The notes under the pieces: model-generated
Told to the model about the DNA's origin: nothing
What the model saw: the letters and a program-made list of their open reading frames with translations, nothing else
The model's database searches: none
In this document: positions 44,128-55,700 of the stretch, piece after piece
Position numbering within the stretch: the first letter of the stretch is position 1
How the letters are laid out: every line of letters starts with the position of its first letter
Program-made: the position numbers and the translations under genes
Origin: Vitellaria paradoxa
Lineage: Eukaryota > Streptophyta > Magnoliopsida > Ericales > Sapotaceae
DNA length: 64,000 nucleotides
Assembly (NCBI GenBank): GCA_019916065.1
Contig: CM034237.1
Span: forward strand, 39,786,485-39,850,484
Direction of reading: 5' to 3'

Positions 44128-44245
44128 AAGTATGCAGTTTAGTGGTAAGACATCTACCAATTGAAATCGAGTTCTATGGTTTGAACCCTCTAGGGATTAG
44201 TCGCAAACAGGTGATACCCATTGTATCAAAAAATGATAAAACTAT
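44128..44245 (+). mobile_element. Possible tRNA-derived SINE fragment
   Basis: TTTAGTGGTAAGACAT resembles an A box, and 45 bases later GGTTTGAACCCTC resembles a B box. There is no clear poly(A) tail or target duplication. Confidence 0.35.
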
Positions 44246-44678
44246 ATGATCCTATTTGAAGTGAAAATTCTGGTGTTTTATAACTGAAAGTTTTTTCTAA
44301 TTATAATTTATTTTAACATGAGTACTGGTTTCGTTTGCCGCATTCACAGTAATTGTTCTTGCATGGGTTGGTTTAGAATGCCTCTCTAGTAGTACAGATG
44401 TTTTGCAGGTCAAAAATCATTGTAATATGCAAAATGTTGTGTATAATCTCAAGTGCTCTCACAATTGTTTGTTTTCAATTAAATTCTGTCATGAAAGAAA
44501 ATTATCTGGTAGCTTTCGCTGCCATCTTGATTACATCATAGTTGTATGGAAAAATTAGAATATTCCATTTGTTTTCAACAATGTCTTTGTGTAGATTAAA
44601 TGACACTCGGACCAACTTTGGGGGATTTTGCATACAAGAAAAGGATGATGATATCATCTTTGTGGCGTCTTTGAGATG

Positions 44679-44710
<32 letters not shown>

Positions 44711-44942
44711 CAGACACACACATACACAGTATACTCTATCACAGCTGTGTGTGTGTCTGGAAATAAAAAAATAAATCTTCAAATATATGATTATTTTTTA
44801 AACGTTTTTCTTCTGGTATTAATCGGCTTTTTTGGGGAGGAAGTGGCGGAACTTAATTCTTTTGCTGACTAGTGTTGATTATCAAGTCATTTTTTCAGTT
44901 ATTTCCCTCTTGGAGAATATTTAGGGACCTTTATATCTTGTT

Positions 44943-44977
<35 letters not shown>

Positions 44978-46400
44978 GGGGTGACAGTAATTTGATTTCA
45001 AAGAAGTTTGTGAGTAATTACTACATTCTATATCTGCAGGGCTATTTCAAAGAGAATATCAAGAAGATCATTCTTTCAATGGTTTTGGACCATCCCCATG
45101 ACCATCTGCAGCAAACATTGGTTTTGTGGTTGTGGGATGATAATTACAGAGCCAAACGTTGGATTATGGAAGGTTTTGAGAAATGCTTTGGTTTCGGCTA
45201 TTGTAGTAAACCGTTGTAAATCATTTGGAAGTTTTTGAGAGATGATATCTGTTGAAGGCATGCCTCCACTGAGAGATGTTGTCTTCGACTGGAGAACTCA
45301 CAAATAAGATACTGCTTCATCAGCCAAGGCATTCAGCATGTCATTTGACAGCCCCAACAATTTCACTACAATATTAGAAAACATTATCTTTTTCAACGAC
45401 AATCATAGGGGCCACCCCCAAATAAGGGTTGTCCACGGTGACGCATGCAGTGAACCACTAACTGTGCAACGGTTTTCCTATCGATGGTGTGAAAATTACA
45501 ATGGTCCCAAAGAAGAGGCTTTTGTAAAAAAGCTATAGAAATCATAGAATCTGTAGTTATAAAAGCAGAGTCAACCATTAATGATATAATGATATGTTCT
45601 CAAAACTTCTGTTTAGAAAAATTTAGCTAGGGGGTGTTTGGTTGGCAAAGGTTTGGACAAAAAATGGAGTAAAAGTACAAAGATTTAATGTAAACGTGAT
45701 GTGATAAAATTTAATTGAAAGAAATTACAAAAAGTTGATAAAAGTTTGTGTGTTTTGATTGGTTTTAGCCAATCAAACATCCCTTTAATAATGAACTTTT
45801 AGTTTGTATTCTTAATTGTTACAGTTCAATAGACATTTTAAGAAAGTCTTGTAATAATAAAGGATGCCGTAGTCGCGGAAATATGTATGAAGATAGCTCA
45901 AGCACATCAAGACTCAAAGTATTTATCTATGATTTACTCAACTAACATACTTGAGAAAAACAATTATGATAAGCCGTTTATCTTATTTGAAAAAAATTGT
46001 AGTTGAAGTTTGCAGAGACTTGTGTGGTTATATTTTTCATTTTTCAGGGATTCTTCTTTGCCTCTCTCCAAGTGAGAGAAGCAGCCGCCCGAAAAAATAG
46101 TAGATTAAGGCTAGTTTTTGATAGGGTTAGGGTTGATGGCAAATTCTTATATATGTTATGTATAGTTTTTGTGGCTATGTGTTTTTTTTCTTTTTTTTTT
46201 TTTTTTTTTGGTAGTGATATTTAGCCCACAATTTTTAACATGGTATTTACGTTACAAACGTCATTTGTGATTTTTTCAAAGTTGATATATATATATATAT
46301 ATATATATCTATATTTACTTTAAAATCTTAATTTAACTTTATCAAAATTATAATTAATTGATATAAAAAAGCACATGCTATTATGTACTTGACTCCACTA
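44246..46400. other. Region without a recognised gene
   Basis: It holds AT and TG microsatellites (44684-44706, 44745-44756), a run of 21 G (44956-44976) and several unrecognised open frames (for example 45040-45219 and 45338-45538 on plus). A MITE lies at 45629-45786. The frames show no clear family signature. Confidence 0.4.
45629..45786. mobile_element. Tourist-like MITE
   Basis: The left end GGGGGTGTTTGGTTGGCAAAG and the right end, complemented, AGGGATGTTTGATTGGCTAAAA form an inverted repeat around ~155 bases. Confidence 0.6.
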
Positions 46401-46410
46401 GTAATTTAGT

Positions 46411-46980
46411 GTGCATTTGGAGTGTTAAATTTTACAAATTCTCCAACTTTCTCTACTTTATTCTAATTTTTTTTTTTAAATTTTTCCGCACTAAGGAGGC
46501 GTTTGGTACCCCAAAAAGTTGAACAAGTGAGTTGTGTTTTAATTTTTTTGCATTTAGTTGTCAACCAAAAAATACAAACTAGATTCGTTCAAACGTGGTC
46601 TTGTCATCATGTTCAAATGGTTCTTGCCAAAAAAGTGGACAGAAAGTTGAGAAAATTTAGCAATAATTTGTAAAAATTGGTAAAAGTTTATAAAATTTTG
46701 TGTTTAAAACCAAATGTATGGAAAACAAAAATGACTAAAAGTTTGTAAAAATTAGTAAAAATTTGTAAATTTTTGGGTACCAAATGCCCCCTAAAATCTT
46801 CAACTTTCTCAAACTTTTATCAAATTTCTCCAATCTTCTTCAACTTGAACCAACTTTCTACAAGTTTTACTAATGTTTTTTTTTTCACTTACCAAAAAAA
46901 ATAAAATAAAATTTTCCTACTTATTATTATTATTATTATTTTTTTTTTTTTTGCCAAAATTTGACACTCCCAACAAGTAC
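46411..46980. mobile_element. Outer MITE, interrupted by another MITE
   Basis: The ends GTGCATTTGGAGTGTTAAATT and, complemented, GTACTTGTTGGGAGTGTCAAAT are inverted repeats. Without the insert the element would be about 270 bases. The arms carry further complementary words (CAACTTTCTCTACTTT on the left). Confidence 0.5.
46495..46791. mobile_element. Inner Harbinger/Tourist-like MITE nested in the outer MITE
   Basis: A 297-base element with inverted ends GGAGGCGTTTGGTACCCCAAA and GGGGGCATTTGGTACCCAAAA, flanked by TAA on both sides (46492-46494 and 46792-46794). Confidence 0.75.
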
Positions 46981-47653
46981 TTAGTATGTTTTTTTAAATT
47001 TTTTTAATCAATAAGTGTTTTCAATATATAGAAAAAAGCAATTGAAAATTTTAAGTTTTCAGATTTTTAATTTAATCATTATGGAATATTCTAGTTTCGC
47101 GGCATTCATTTTTTTTTTTTTCCAAATTTAATCTCTAAATTATTTTGACAAAAAATAGAACATAAAAATATATACTCGCATGCTATTAACTGTTAGAATT
47201 TAATTTCTATCATATCTATTATATTTATATATATATATATATATTAAAATGTTCTTTGTTGTTTGACCAACTTTTTTGGATTTTAAAGTTTTGAAATGAA
47301 AACTACACGTATCAACTAATTATTGGACTTTAATTTGAAACACATTTAATGATTTGCTACTTGACTAATATGATAATATCTTTTAAATTCTTAATTAATG
47401 ATTTTTATCTATTTTTTGAAAATTTTCGAATTTATAATATATACATATATATAAACATGTGGAATAATATTATTATTGATTATTAATTTGTTGTAGTAAA
47501 AGTTTATGCATTTGAAATTTAAAAATTTCAATTTATTAAATTGGAATTTTCAGTCTAAAACTTAGATATTTTGAAATTTTTTTCCTAAAATGTTATGGAT
47601 TTAGAATTTTAGTTTTAAAAATTCATATTTTTAGCATTTCAATCAATGGCTAT
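46981..47653. other. AT-rich intergenic DNA, no gene seen
   Basis: Poly-T, (AT)n and diverse AT-rich sequence. No coding signal. Confidence 0.4.
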
Positions 47654-48010
47654 CACTACTAGAATTAGGAGTATTTTTTTTTTGGTAAGTAGAATTAGGA
47701 GTATTCGCTAAAGGTAAAGAAGTAGCCGCTAAAAGTTATTAGCGACGCGATGCAACAATCAATAGTTGGCTGTTAGAGGCTTACTGCTAATGACTTTTAA
47801 TGACCGACAATAGCCAACAAAGACTCCCTTTTAGCGATCGCGTAATGTCTGGATTTTTGAAATTATTAGCGATCGAATAAGAACTTTCAGCGACTACTTA
47901 GGTAGTTGCTAATATTATTTTTTATTTTTTTTATTTCTACCTTTAATACTATTTTTTATTTCCACCTTTAGTGACCGCTTAGGTAATAGCTAATACCATT
48001 TTTATTTAAT
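47654..48010 (+). mobile_element. CACTA (En/Spm) transposon terminus with subterminal repeats
   Basis: The sequence begins CACTACTAGAATTAGG, the classic plant CACTA 5' end. It is followed by many short subterminal repeats in both orientations built on TTAGCGAC/TTAGCGATCG (for example near 47740, 47837, 47867, 47890 and 47968), as used for transposase binding. The terminal motif is partly duplicated (AGAATTAGGAGTATT twice). No inverse end (CTAGTAGTG) is found downstream in the window and no transposase is recognised, so this is a truncated element or one with a lost end. Confidence 0.7.
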
Positions 48011-48344
48011 TTTCTTTTATTCTTTTAGATTCTGTGTTTGTGCCTATACCTGTTCTTGTTTTGCAAAATTTTATAAAGCTAACTAAAATTAAAGTCATAC
48101 ACGCAAGAAAAAAAATAAACTAATAACTAAGTGTCTAATTTATATTAATAAAATTACAATATTTTGAATTACAAATAATCAGTCTGAGACAATTAAAGAG
48201 AGAAAAAAAAAAAGCAAAACAAAAAAACAAAATGTTCGCTCCAGTACTGGTCAGTCAACCTAAGACAAAAATAAATATTATTAGTTAACAAAATTGTAAA
48301 TATAAATAAAATTAGGCAAAATATTTTAAACTATGTATACAAGT

Positions 48345-49572
48345 TCAAAGCTTCAAGTTAAACTTTTTTCTAGGATTACAGGCACCCCAAGTGTCATTCA
48401 TTCTTTAAGGTCACTAATTTATAAGATTATGTGCCCCTCGAGTTTGATGGGCATTAAAGCCCTTTTGTTTAGTTTGATTCGTTAGATACATAGTTTAAAG
48501 TTCTAAGTTAAACTTATTTTTTAAGTTTATGCGCACCCAGGTGTCAGATTTCTGCACCATTTGTTCCTGCAGATCACTAATGGCCTGGAAATTGTGCCCC
48601 TAACAAGCATTGGAGTCCTTTTGCTTAGTTTGGACTACTAAAGGGTAAGTTTTAAGTTCTAAGTTTAAAGTTTGGACTTAAACCTCTAATCTAAGATTAC
48701 CGACACCTTGGGAGTCAGATTCCCGCACCGTTTGTTCTTGCAGGTCAATGGCCCAAAGATCATGCCCTTTGAGTTTAACAAGTATCGGAGCTCGTTTGCT
48801 CAGTTTGGGTCATTAGAAGCTAAATTTTAAAGTTTCAAGTTAAACATATTTTCTAGGATTACAGGCACCCTGGGTATTAGATTCCTGAGCTGTTCATTCC
48901 TACATGTCACTAATGATCTAAAGATTGTTCCCCTCAAGTTTGACGGTATTGGACTATTTGCTTGGTTTGGGCCGTTAGATGCTAAGTATCAAGTTCTAAA
49001 TTTAAAGTTTTAAGTTAAACCTATTTTATAGGATTACGGGCACCTAGGGTGTCGGATTCCTGCACCATTTGTTACTGTAGGTCACTAATGGCCCAAAGAT
49101 CGTGCTCTTTGAGTTTGACAGGCATTGGAGCTCGTTTGCTCGATTTAGGCCATTAAAGGCTAAGTTTTAAGTTAAACCTATTTTTTAGAATTACTGGCAT
49201 CCTGTGTGTCGTATTCCTACACCATTCACTCTTGTAAGTCATTAATGGCTTAGAGATCGTGCCCCTTAAGTTTGATGGGCGTCGGAGCCCATTTGCTTGG
49301 TTTAGACTGTTAGAGGCTAAGTTTCAAATTCTAAGTTTAAAGTTTCAAGTTAAACTTATTTTCTAGAATTAACTACACCTCGGGTGTTGGATTCTAGCGC
49401 CGTTCATTCTTGCAGATTACTAATGTCTTAGATATCGTGCCCCTCGAGTTTGATAGGCATCGGAACCCATTTGCTCGATTTGGGCTGTTAGAGGCTAAGT
49501 TTCAAGTTCTAAGTTTAAAGTTTCAAGTTAAACTTATTTTCTAGGATTACAGGCACCTCGAGTGTTGAAAAG
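48345..49572. repeat. Tandem array, about seven diverged copies of a ~150-180-base unit
   Basis: Each unit carries, in order, CTAGGATTACAGGCACC-, GTCGGATTCCTGCACC-, CACTAATGGCCCAAAGAT-, GCCCCTCGAGTTTGATGGGC-, GTTTGGGCCGTTAGA- and AAGTTTCAAGTTAAAC-like words. Unit starts fall near 48371, 48517, 48692, 48853, 49030, 49186, 49363 and 49541 (the last partial). Lying beside the CACTA end, it may be the internal array of that element. Confidence 0.8.
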
Positions 49573-50280
49573 TTCATCTAACATAAGACTTGCATAAATT
49601 GTTGAAGACAATATGGATACTTGCATTCCAAGTTGTTCGAACTGAATAATTCAAAAATCACGTACGTCAATCGCTGCTTGTGCATCACAAGAACAACGAA
49701 TCTAGTCAATAAGTTAAATCATCATGTCAAGGATGACCAAACGAGTATTGTCCAACACAATTCTCGATTGGATCTAAGTTTTGTAATAAATGCAAGTGAA
49801 TAAAAGTTATAGTGGAAGGTTCACAACCAATGAAATCTAGCATAAAATATAAAATTATGCAAAGCATTTCTAAATTTGTCTTCTATCATTAATTAACCTC
49901 AAATTGAACCCTTAGTGTCATTATACCTTTTAAGTTTCAATCATATGTCTATTGTTTTATAATTTGTTGTTTCTTGGACTGGATTTGATTTTGGATTGAA
50001 TTGGGCCTAAGTAATAAATTAGATTAGGCCCAGGTAATATATTAGGTTGAATTTGGGCCCAAGTTGTAATAATTCAAATTTGATTTAATTTAATTTATAT
50101 TTTATTATTCAGTAAATTTAGTTAGTTATTTAAATTTAATAATTTAAAAGTTTGTTATTTAATTTTGGGTTGTATTTAAAAGGTTGACATTTTGTAACCT
50201 TTGAGAGGATTTTAAAATTTTAGAAAAGACGCGTAATTTTCCTAAACCCATAGGGAAAGGTATGTAATTAATTAAATATA
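49573..50280. other. Intergenic DNA between array and retrotransposon
   Basis: A short open frame at 49621-49803 has no recognised similarity. The remainder is AT-rich. Confidence 0.35.
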
Positions 50281-52785
50281 TGTCATGTCCTGAAATCCAC
50301 AACCTGAAGACATGAGGACTAAATCTCAAACTACCACAAATAAATATACATCAAACACTATCAGAGCAGAAGTGAAATTATAATATTGTATCCACTATTT
50401 AAATACTCCAAAGGTCTAACAAATGTCACAAAGAGCTACAAGACAATATGCCTTAAACCGGGCTCAAAGCTAAAATCCAAAATACAAGAAACATAAATAA
50501 AATAATCTAAAATCAGCTACTCTCTCTCATAGATCCATCACGATGCATCAGTCCCTGTAAGATCAACTGTAAGGGGTGAGCACTAAACCATGTATACTTA
50601 ATATAAAGTATATAAGAAAAAGTTTCTTAATCATGCAAGACAAACATCACTTAATTAACTTTAAAATTTAGTAAACTCTTTATAAATGTCACAATATTAT
50701 CACCATATCCATAATCATCATGTCATTTTAAATTAAAGAGAAACTTAGCCATGAGCTTGCAGTCTCATGCTAAACAATACCCATCAACTCAATCACAATG
50801 CACATCACAATATTATACCATGGGTCAGATACTCTGCAAGGTTAGTTTGTGGCTACAAAATTAAACCTAAATAATCCAGATAGCCCTAGTCTTGCTGTCC
50901 CAATCTATCGATAGCCTTGGTCTCATAATCCCAGTCTATCAAAACAAACCCCGAGACCTCAGTTGTGGGTTACAAATGGTCTTGAAGTCCCAAGTGTACA
51001 GATAGCCCTAGTTTCTCAATCCCAATCTATCACCTGATAGCCCTGTTCCCTTGGTCCTAATCTATCAATAGCCAAAGTCATATAGTCCCAATCTATTAAA
51101 TTTTGCCTTAATAGACTAAATATACGCTGATATAGCCGTACATACACTTTATAAGTTTATAGCCTATAGGTTGTGCTAAATCATCCTGTGCAGGTTTCGG
51201 GACTTTCGACCCTTGGGTTCTGGAACTCACTCTTTTAGTACCCACTATGATCCTAATATCAAAAATTAATATCAATTCAAATTAGGCTCCTTGTGTTCAT
51301 CCTTTTATTATATAAGCTTTATGAAGTATAATTGTATTCCAGGCCTAAGTTTCATATTGCCCATAGCATGCTTGCGTTTAAATAAGTAAACAAATCACAT
51401 AAACTCACAACATCACATATTTAAAAGGTATAAGGTTAACAAAGTTGAGAAATCCAAACAATCTTAATATGATATAACAACAGTCTAAAATAATCCATAT
51501 TATTTTAGGAAAAAAATATTTCAAGAATCTAAAAATTCAAGAAAAATAATAGACCTCGCAGCTTGGGCGCAGGCAGCCTGAAACTTCGAGTCATTGATAG
51601 AATAGCTCGCAGCTTGAGCGTAGGTGGTCCGAAGTTTTGACCCTCTAACAGAATAGCTCACAGCTTGAGCGCAGGCAACTGGAAGCTTCTAGCTATCTAG
51701 ATTTTAGCTTACCTCGTAACTTGTCGCAGGCAGTGCAAGGATTCGGCCTTCATTTTTTTTCCAAAAATTTTATAAAGTTTATACCAGAAACAAAAATCTT
51801 TAAACATCAAAATATGTAAAATTCCCACCTCAAAATATATAAAAAAAAAAAATCCCTTTTTGTCAAAATTCAAAACATGGATTGATTTAGTTTACTCATC
51901 TATTTATAAATGCAAATATATTAGCATGCTTCATAAATATGTCTAAAATTGTATATTTAAAACCCTTCAAGCATTTACTTGCAACATTCAATATTAAATT
52001 TCAAAAATTCCATAGCCCATTGAAAATAAACATTGCTCAAATACCTACTTATGAACATATTCAAACAAGTATGCTTTTGCAAACATAATAAGAAAAGTAA
52101 ACCTATATGCTAACCCCACCTGCTTCACTACACAAGTAGGCAATTGATGTGTAAAAGCGTTACTATCAACTCAGGTTGGTTCTTCCTATAAACCTTGTGG
52201 AAAACATCCTCTGAGCCACACACAGATTTGATACGAGCACACTTCAAAAAAAGTTGCAAGAGATTCCCCTCTTATTCCTCCTTACATGGCCTTGCAAGAA
52301 TTGCACGAAGGCTTTCCTCTCTTTTTCCTCTCTCTAGGTCAAATTGTTGGGGAAAAATCTAAAGACTAAGTATGGAAGGGTTTTTATAAACAAACTAAAT
52401 ATCTCAACTCTCACTTACAGATACATGAACCCCCTCATAACTCTTTTATCAAAACCACCCCAAGCTTCTCACAAAAGCCAAGTTTTGAGTTTTTATTAGC
52501 CAACCTTAAGCCTCCCCCACATTGCATTAACTTCTTGCTACACACTCAACCAATGGGTATATATACATCCCCTTCATACAACCAAAACACATACATCTCT
52601 TCTCTCTCTAATAGGAATACACCCATCTCTATATATATAAATATACATGCATGTACATAAAAAAAAATAATTACTAGGCTTGCACATTAATAAATACATA
52701 TGTCACACTAAATAAATCTAACAAAACAGAAATTAAATTAAAAATAAACTCTGAATTAAATTAAACAAAAGCACAGGTCTTTACA
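50281..52785 (-). mobile_element. 3' LTR of a Ty3/gypsy chromovirus
   Basis: It begins TGTCATG (plus strand) and ends near TTTACA at about 52785, next to a purine-rich tract on the element strand (GTAAGGAGA, complement of 52789-52797) that fits a polypurine tract. Its left ~420 bases match the other LTR at 57708. It contains two minisatellite patches: ~45-60-base repeats around GATAGCCCTAGTC at 50870-51110, and ~57-base repeats around CTCGCAGCTTGAGCG at 51556-51745. Confidence 0.75.
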
Positions 52786-55700
52786 TCATCTCCTTACAAA
52801 ATTTTCGCCCTTAAAAATTAAAACAATAGAGGGAACAATAAGATCACGAAAATAACTCAGGGGTAACGATTCTCATATCCTGCTCATGCTCCCAAGTCGA
52901 CTCCTCTATCCCATAATGCTTCCACAGCACCCAAATCAATGGTATAGTCTTTTCTCAGAGAACTTGCTCACAAGACTCTACAATCCACACAGGTTTTATC
53001 TTATAGGAGACATTCGAATCAATCTCAAGCTCTCTCTAATCCAAAATGTGTGATGGATCAGGGACGTACTTCCTCAACATAGACACATGAAACAGCGCAT
53101 GCACTCCAGCTAGTCTTGGTGGCAAAGCCAAACGATATGCCACCTCATTAACCTAAGCCAACATTTTGAATGACCCAATGAACCTCAGTGATAACTTGCC
53201 TTTATGGCCAAACTGGAATTCTCCCTTACGTGGTGAGACCTTTGGGGACACTTAGTTGCCCACCTCAAATTCCAATACTCTACACCTCTTGCCAGCATAG
53301 CTTTTCTGATGACTACATACCATTTGAAGCCTTTGCCTGATAATTCTGATTTTCTCTATTTTCTCCTGGACCATCTCAGGTCCCAATAAAGCTGCCTCTC
53401 TAATCTCTGCCTAGCAGATAGGAGATTTGCACGGTCTACCATATAATGCCTCCTAGCCATCTTGAAAGTCTAAAACAAATGCTCGCAACATGTCTTTATA
53501 AATCTTAATAGTACGTTCAAACTATCCATCTGTCTAAAGATAATAGGCAGTACTGAACATCAACTTCGTACCCATAGCTTGCTGAAGGTTATGCTAGAAA
53601 CAAGATGCAAAATGGGGATCTTTATCTGACACAATTGAAATCAGAGCTCCATGTAACCTAACAATCTTCCGGATATACAACCTTGTTAAACTGTCTATGG
53701 AATCAAGTTAAACAAATCGGCAAGAAGTGCGCCAACTTTGTCAACATATCCACCACTACCCAAGTGGTGTCATGCTTCTTGGGAGGCTTAGGCAAATTGG
53801 TAACGAAGTCCATAGTAATGTTCTCCCATTTCTATTCCGAAATTGGCAATGGCTGAATCAATCTTGCTAGCCTCTGAGACTCTGCTTTCACTTACTGGCA
53901 AATCAAACACTTGTTCACAAACTCAGCTACAACCCTCTTCATTCCAGCCTAAAAGAACTGACGGCGGATATCTTGGTACATCTTAGTTCTTCCAAGATAT
54001 ACTGCAAACTTGGAGTGATGAAACTCCCTCAGAACTGCATCCCAAACTGAAACAAGAACAAACAATATTCCCTAAAATCTCAATCATCCATCTAATCTTG
54101 TTGTCCAACCAAGTACCCCCTCCTCATTACTCATCTATACTTGATAATCATCGGCTTCAACATCAGTACCCTAGGCCTCCACAACTCTGCTTAGCAATGT
54201 AGGCTAAACTACTGCAGAACATACCACTACTCGCCCTCAGTCTCCTGATAGGTGAGCTCGAACTCACCCAAACTAATCATCATTCTCTATTCTCGTACTG
54301 CCACACTAGCCAAGGTGGCATGAGTCCGACAACGTTGGCCTTACCTGGATGGTAATGCAATTCAAAGTTAAAGTTCTCCATATGCTCGACTCATCTTCAT
54401 TGCCTCATATTCAAATCCCTCTAAGTGAAGATGTATTTCAAGCTCTTGCGGTCAAAGAAAACTTCAAATTTCTCCCTATAGAGATAGTGCCTCCAACTTT
54501 TGAGTGCAAAGATAACAGTTGCCAATTCAAGATCATGCACTAGGTAGTTCTTTTCAGGACTCTTTAGCTGCCCAGACCCATAAGGTACTACTTTATCTTC
54601 ATGCATCAAAACACAGCCCAACACTTCCTTAAATGCATCACAGTATACTGTATAACCCAATCCCCTTTCTAGGGTCACAAGCACTAGAGCAGTTTTCGAA
54701 TGTTGGCAAGCCTCATCCCACATAAACTTGACCCCCTTCGAGTCAATCTCGTCATTAGCCCAGCTAGTTGTGAAAAGTCCAAAACAAATCTCTAATAGTA
54801 TCCCGCCAGCCCTAAGAAGTTACAAATTTCAAATACAGTTATTGGCCTCGGCCAATCCATAATTGTCTCTATCTTTGAAGAGTCCACCACAACACCTTCA
54901 CCAAATACCATATACCTAAGGAATTTTACTTCTCGGAGCCAAAATTCACACTTGCTGAATTTGGCAAGCAGTTAATGGTCCTTTAAGGTCTGGAGCACAA
55001 TCTGAAAATGCTTCTCATACTCTTCCTCTGAGCTCAATTAGACCAACACATCACCAATGAAAACGACCACAAACTGATCCAAAATCCTTACTGAATATTT
55101 GATTCATCAAGTCCATGAACACAATTGGTGCATTAGTCAATGCAAATGGCATAACTAAGAACTTGTAATGGCCATACCGAATGCTAAATGCTATCTTATG
55201 GACATCCTCTACTCGCACCTTCAACTAGTGATAACCCGACCTTAGTTGATCTTTGAAAAGCAAACCGACCCTTTAATTGATCAAATAGGCCATCAATCCT
55301 CAGCAAAGGGATACTAATTCTTGATGGTGACTCTATTCAGTCTCCTATAATCAATGCACACTCTAAGTGTGCCATCCTTCTTCACTACAAATAGTGCTAG
55401 CGCACCCCATGAAGATATACTAGGTCAAATAAACCCCTTAGAAGTCAGATCTTCAATTTGAGCCTTCAATTTGGCTAACTATGCTAGTGCCAACTGATAA
55501 GGTGTAATGGATATCAGCTTTGTCCCCAAAGCCTAGTCAATCGTAAACTCCACTTTTTTTCTGGTGGCAAACTAAGCAAGTCTTTTAGGAACACCTCTGA
55601 AAACTCACAAACTATTTGTGGCATATCAGTCACACGCTGCTCCCCATCTTCCACAACCAAACAGGCAGACAAACTATAAAGGTCCACTTGTCCTTATCCG

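Noticed and set aside
45040..45540. Open frames that at first suggested an RNase H domain of a non-LTR element or a spliced gene
   Set aside because: No conserved motif could be confirmed in any single frame on either strand, so no product is named.
46003..46224. A 73-codon frame with a hydrophobic end
   Set aside because: The hydrophobic end comes from a poly-T tract; no family similarity is recognised.
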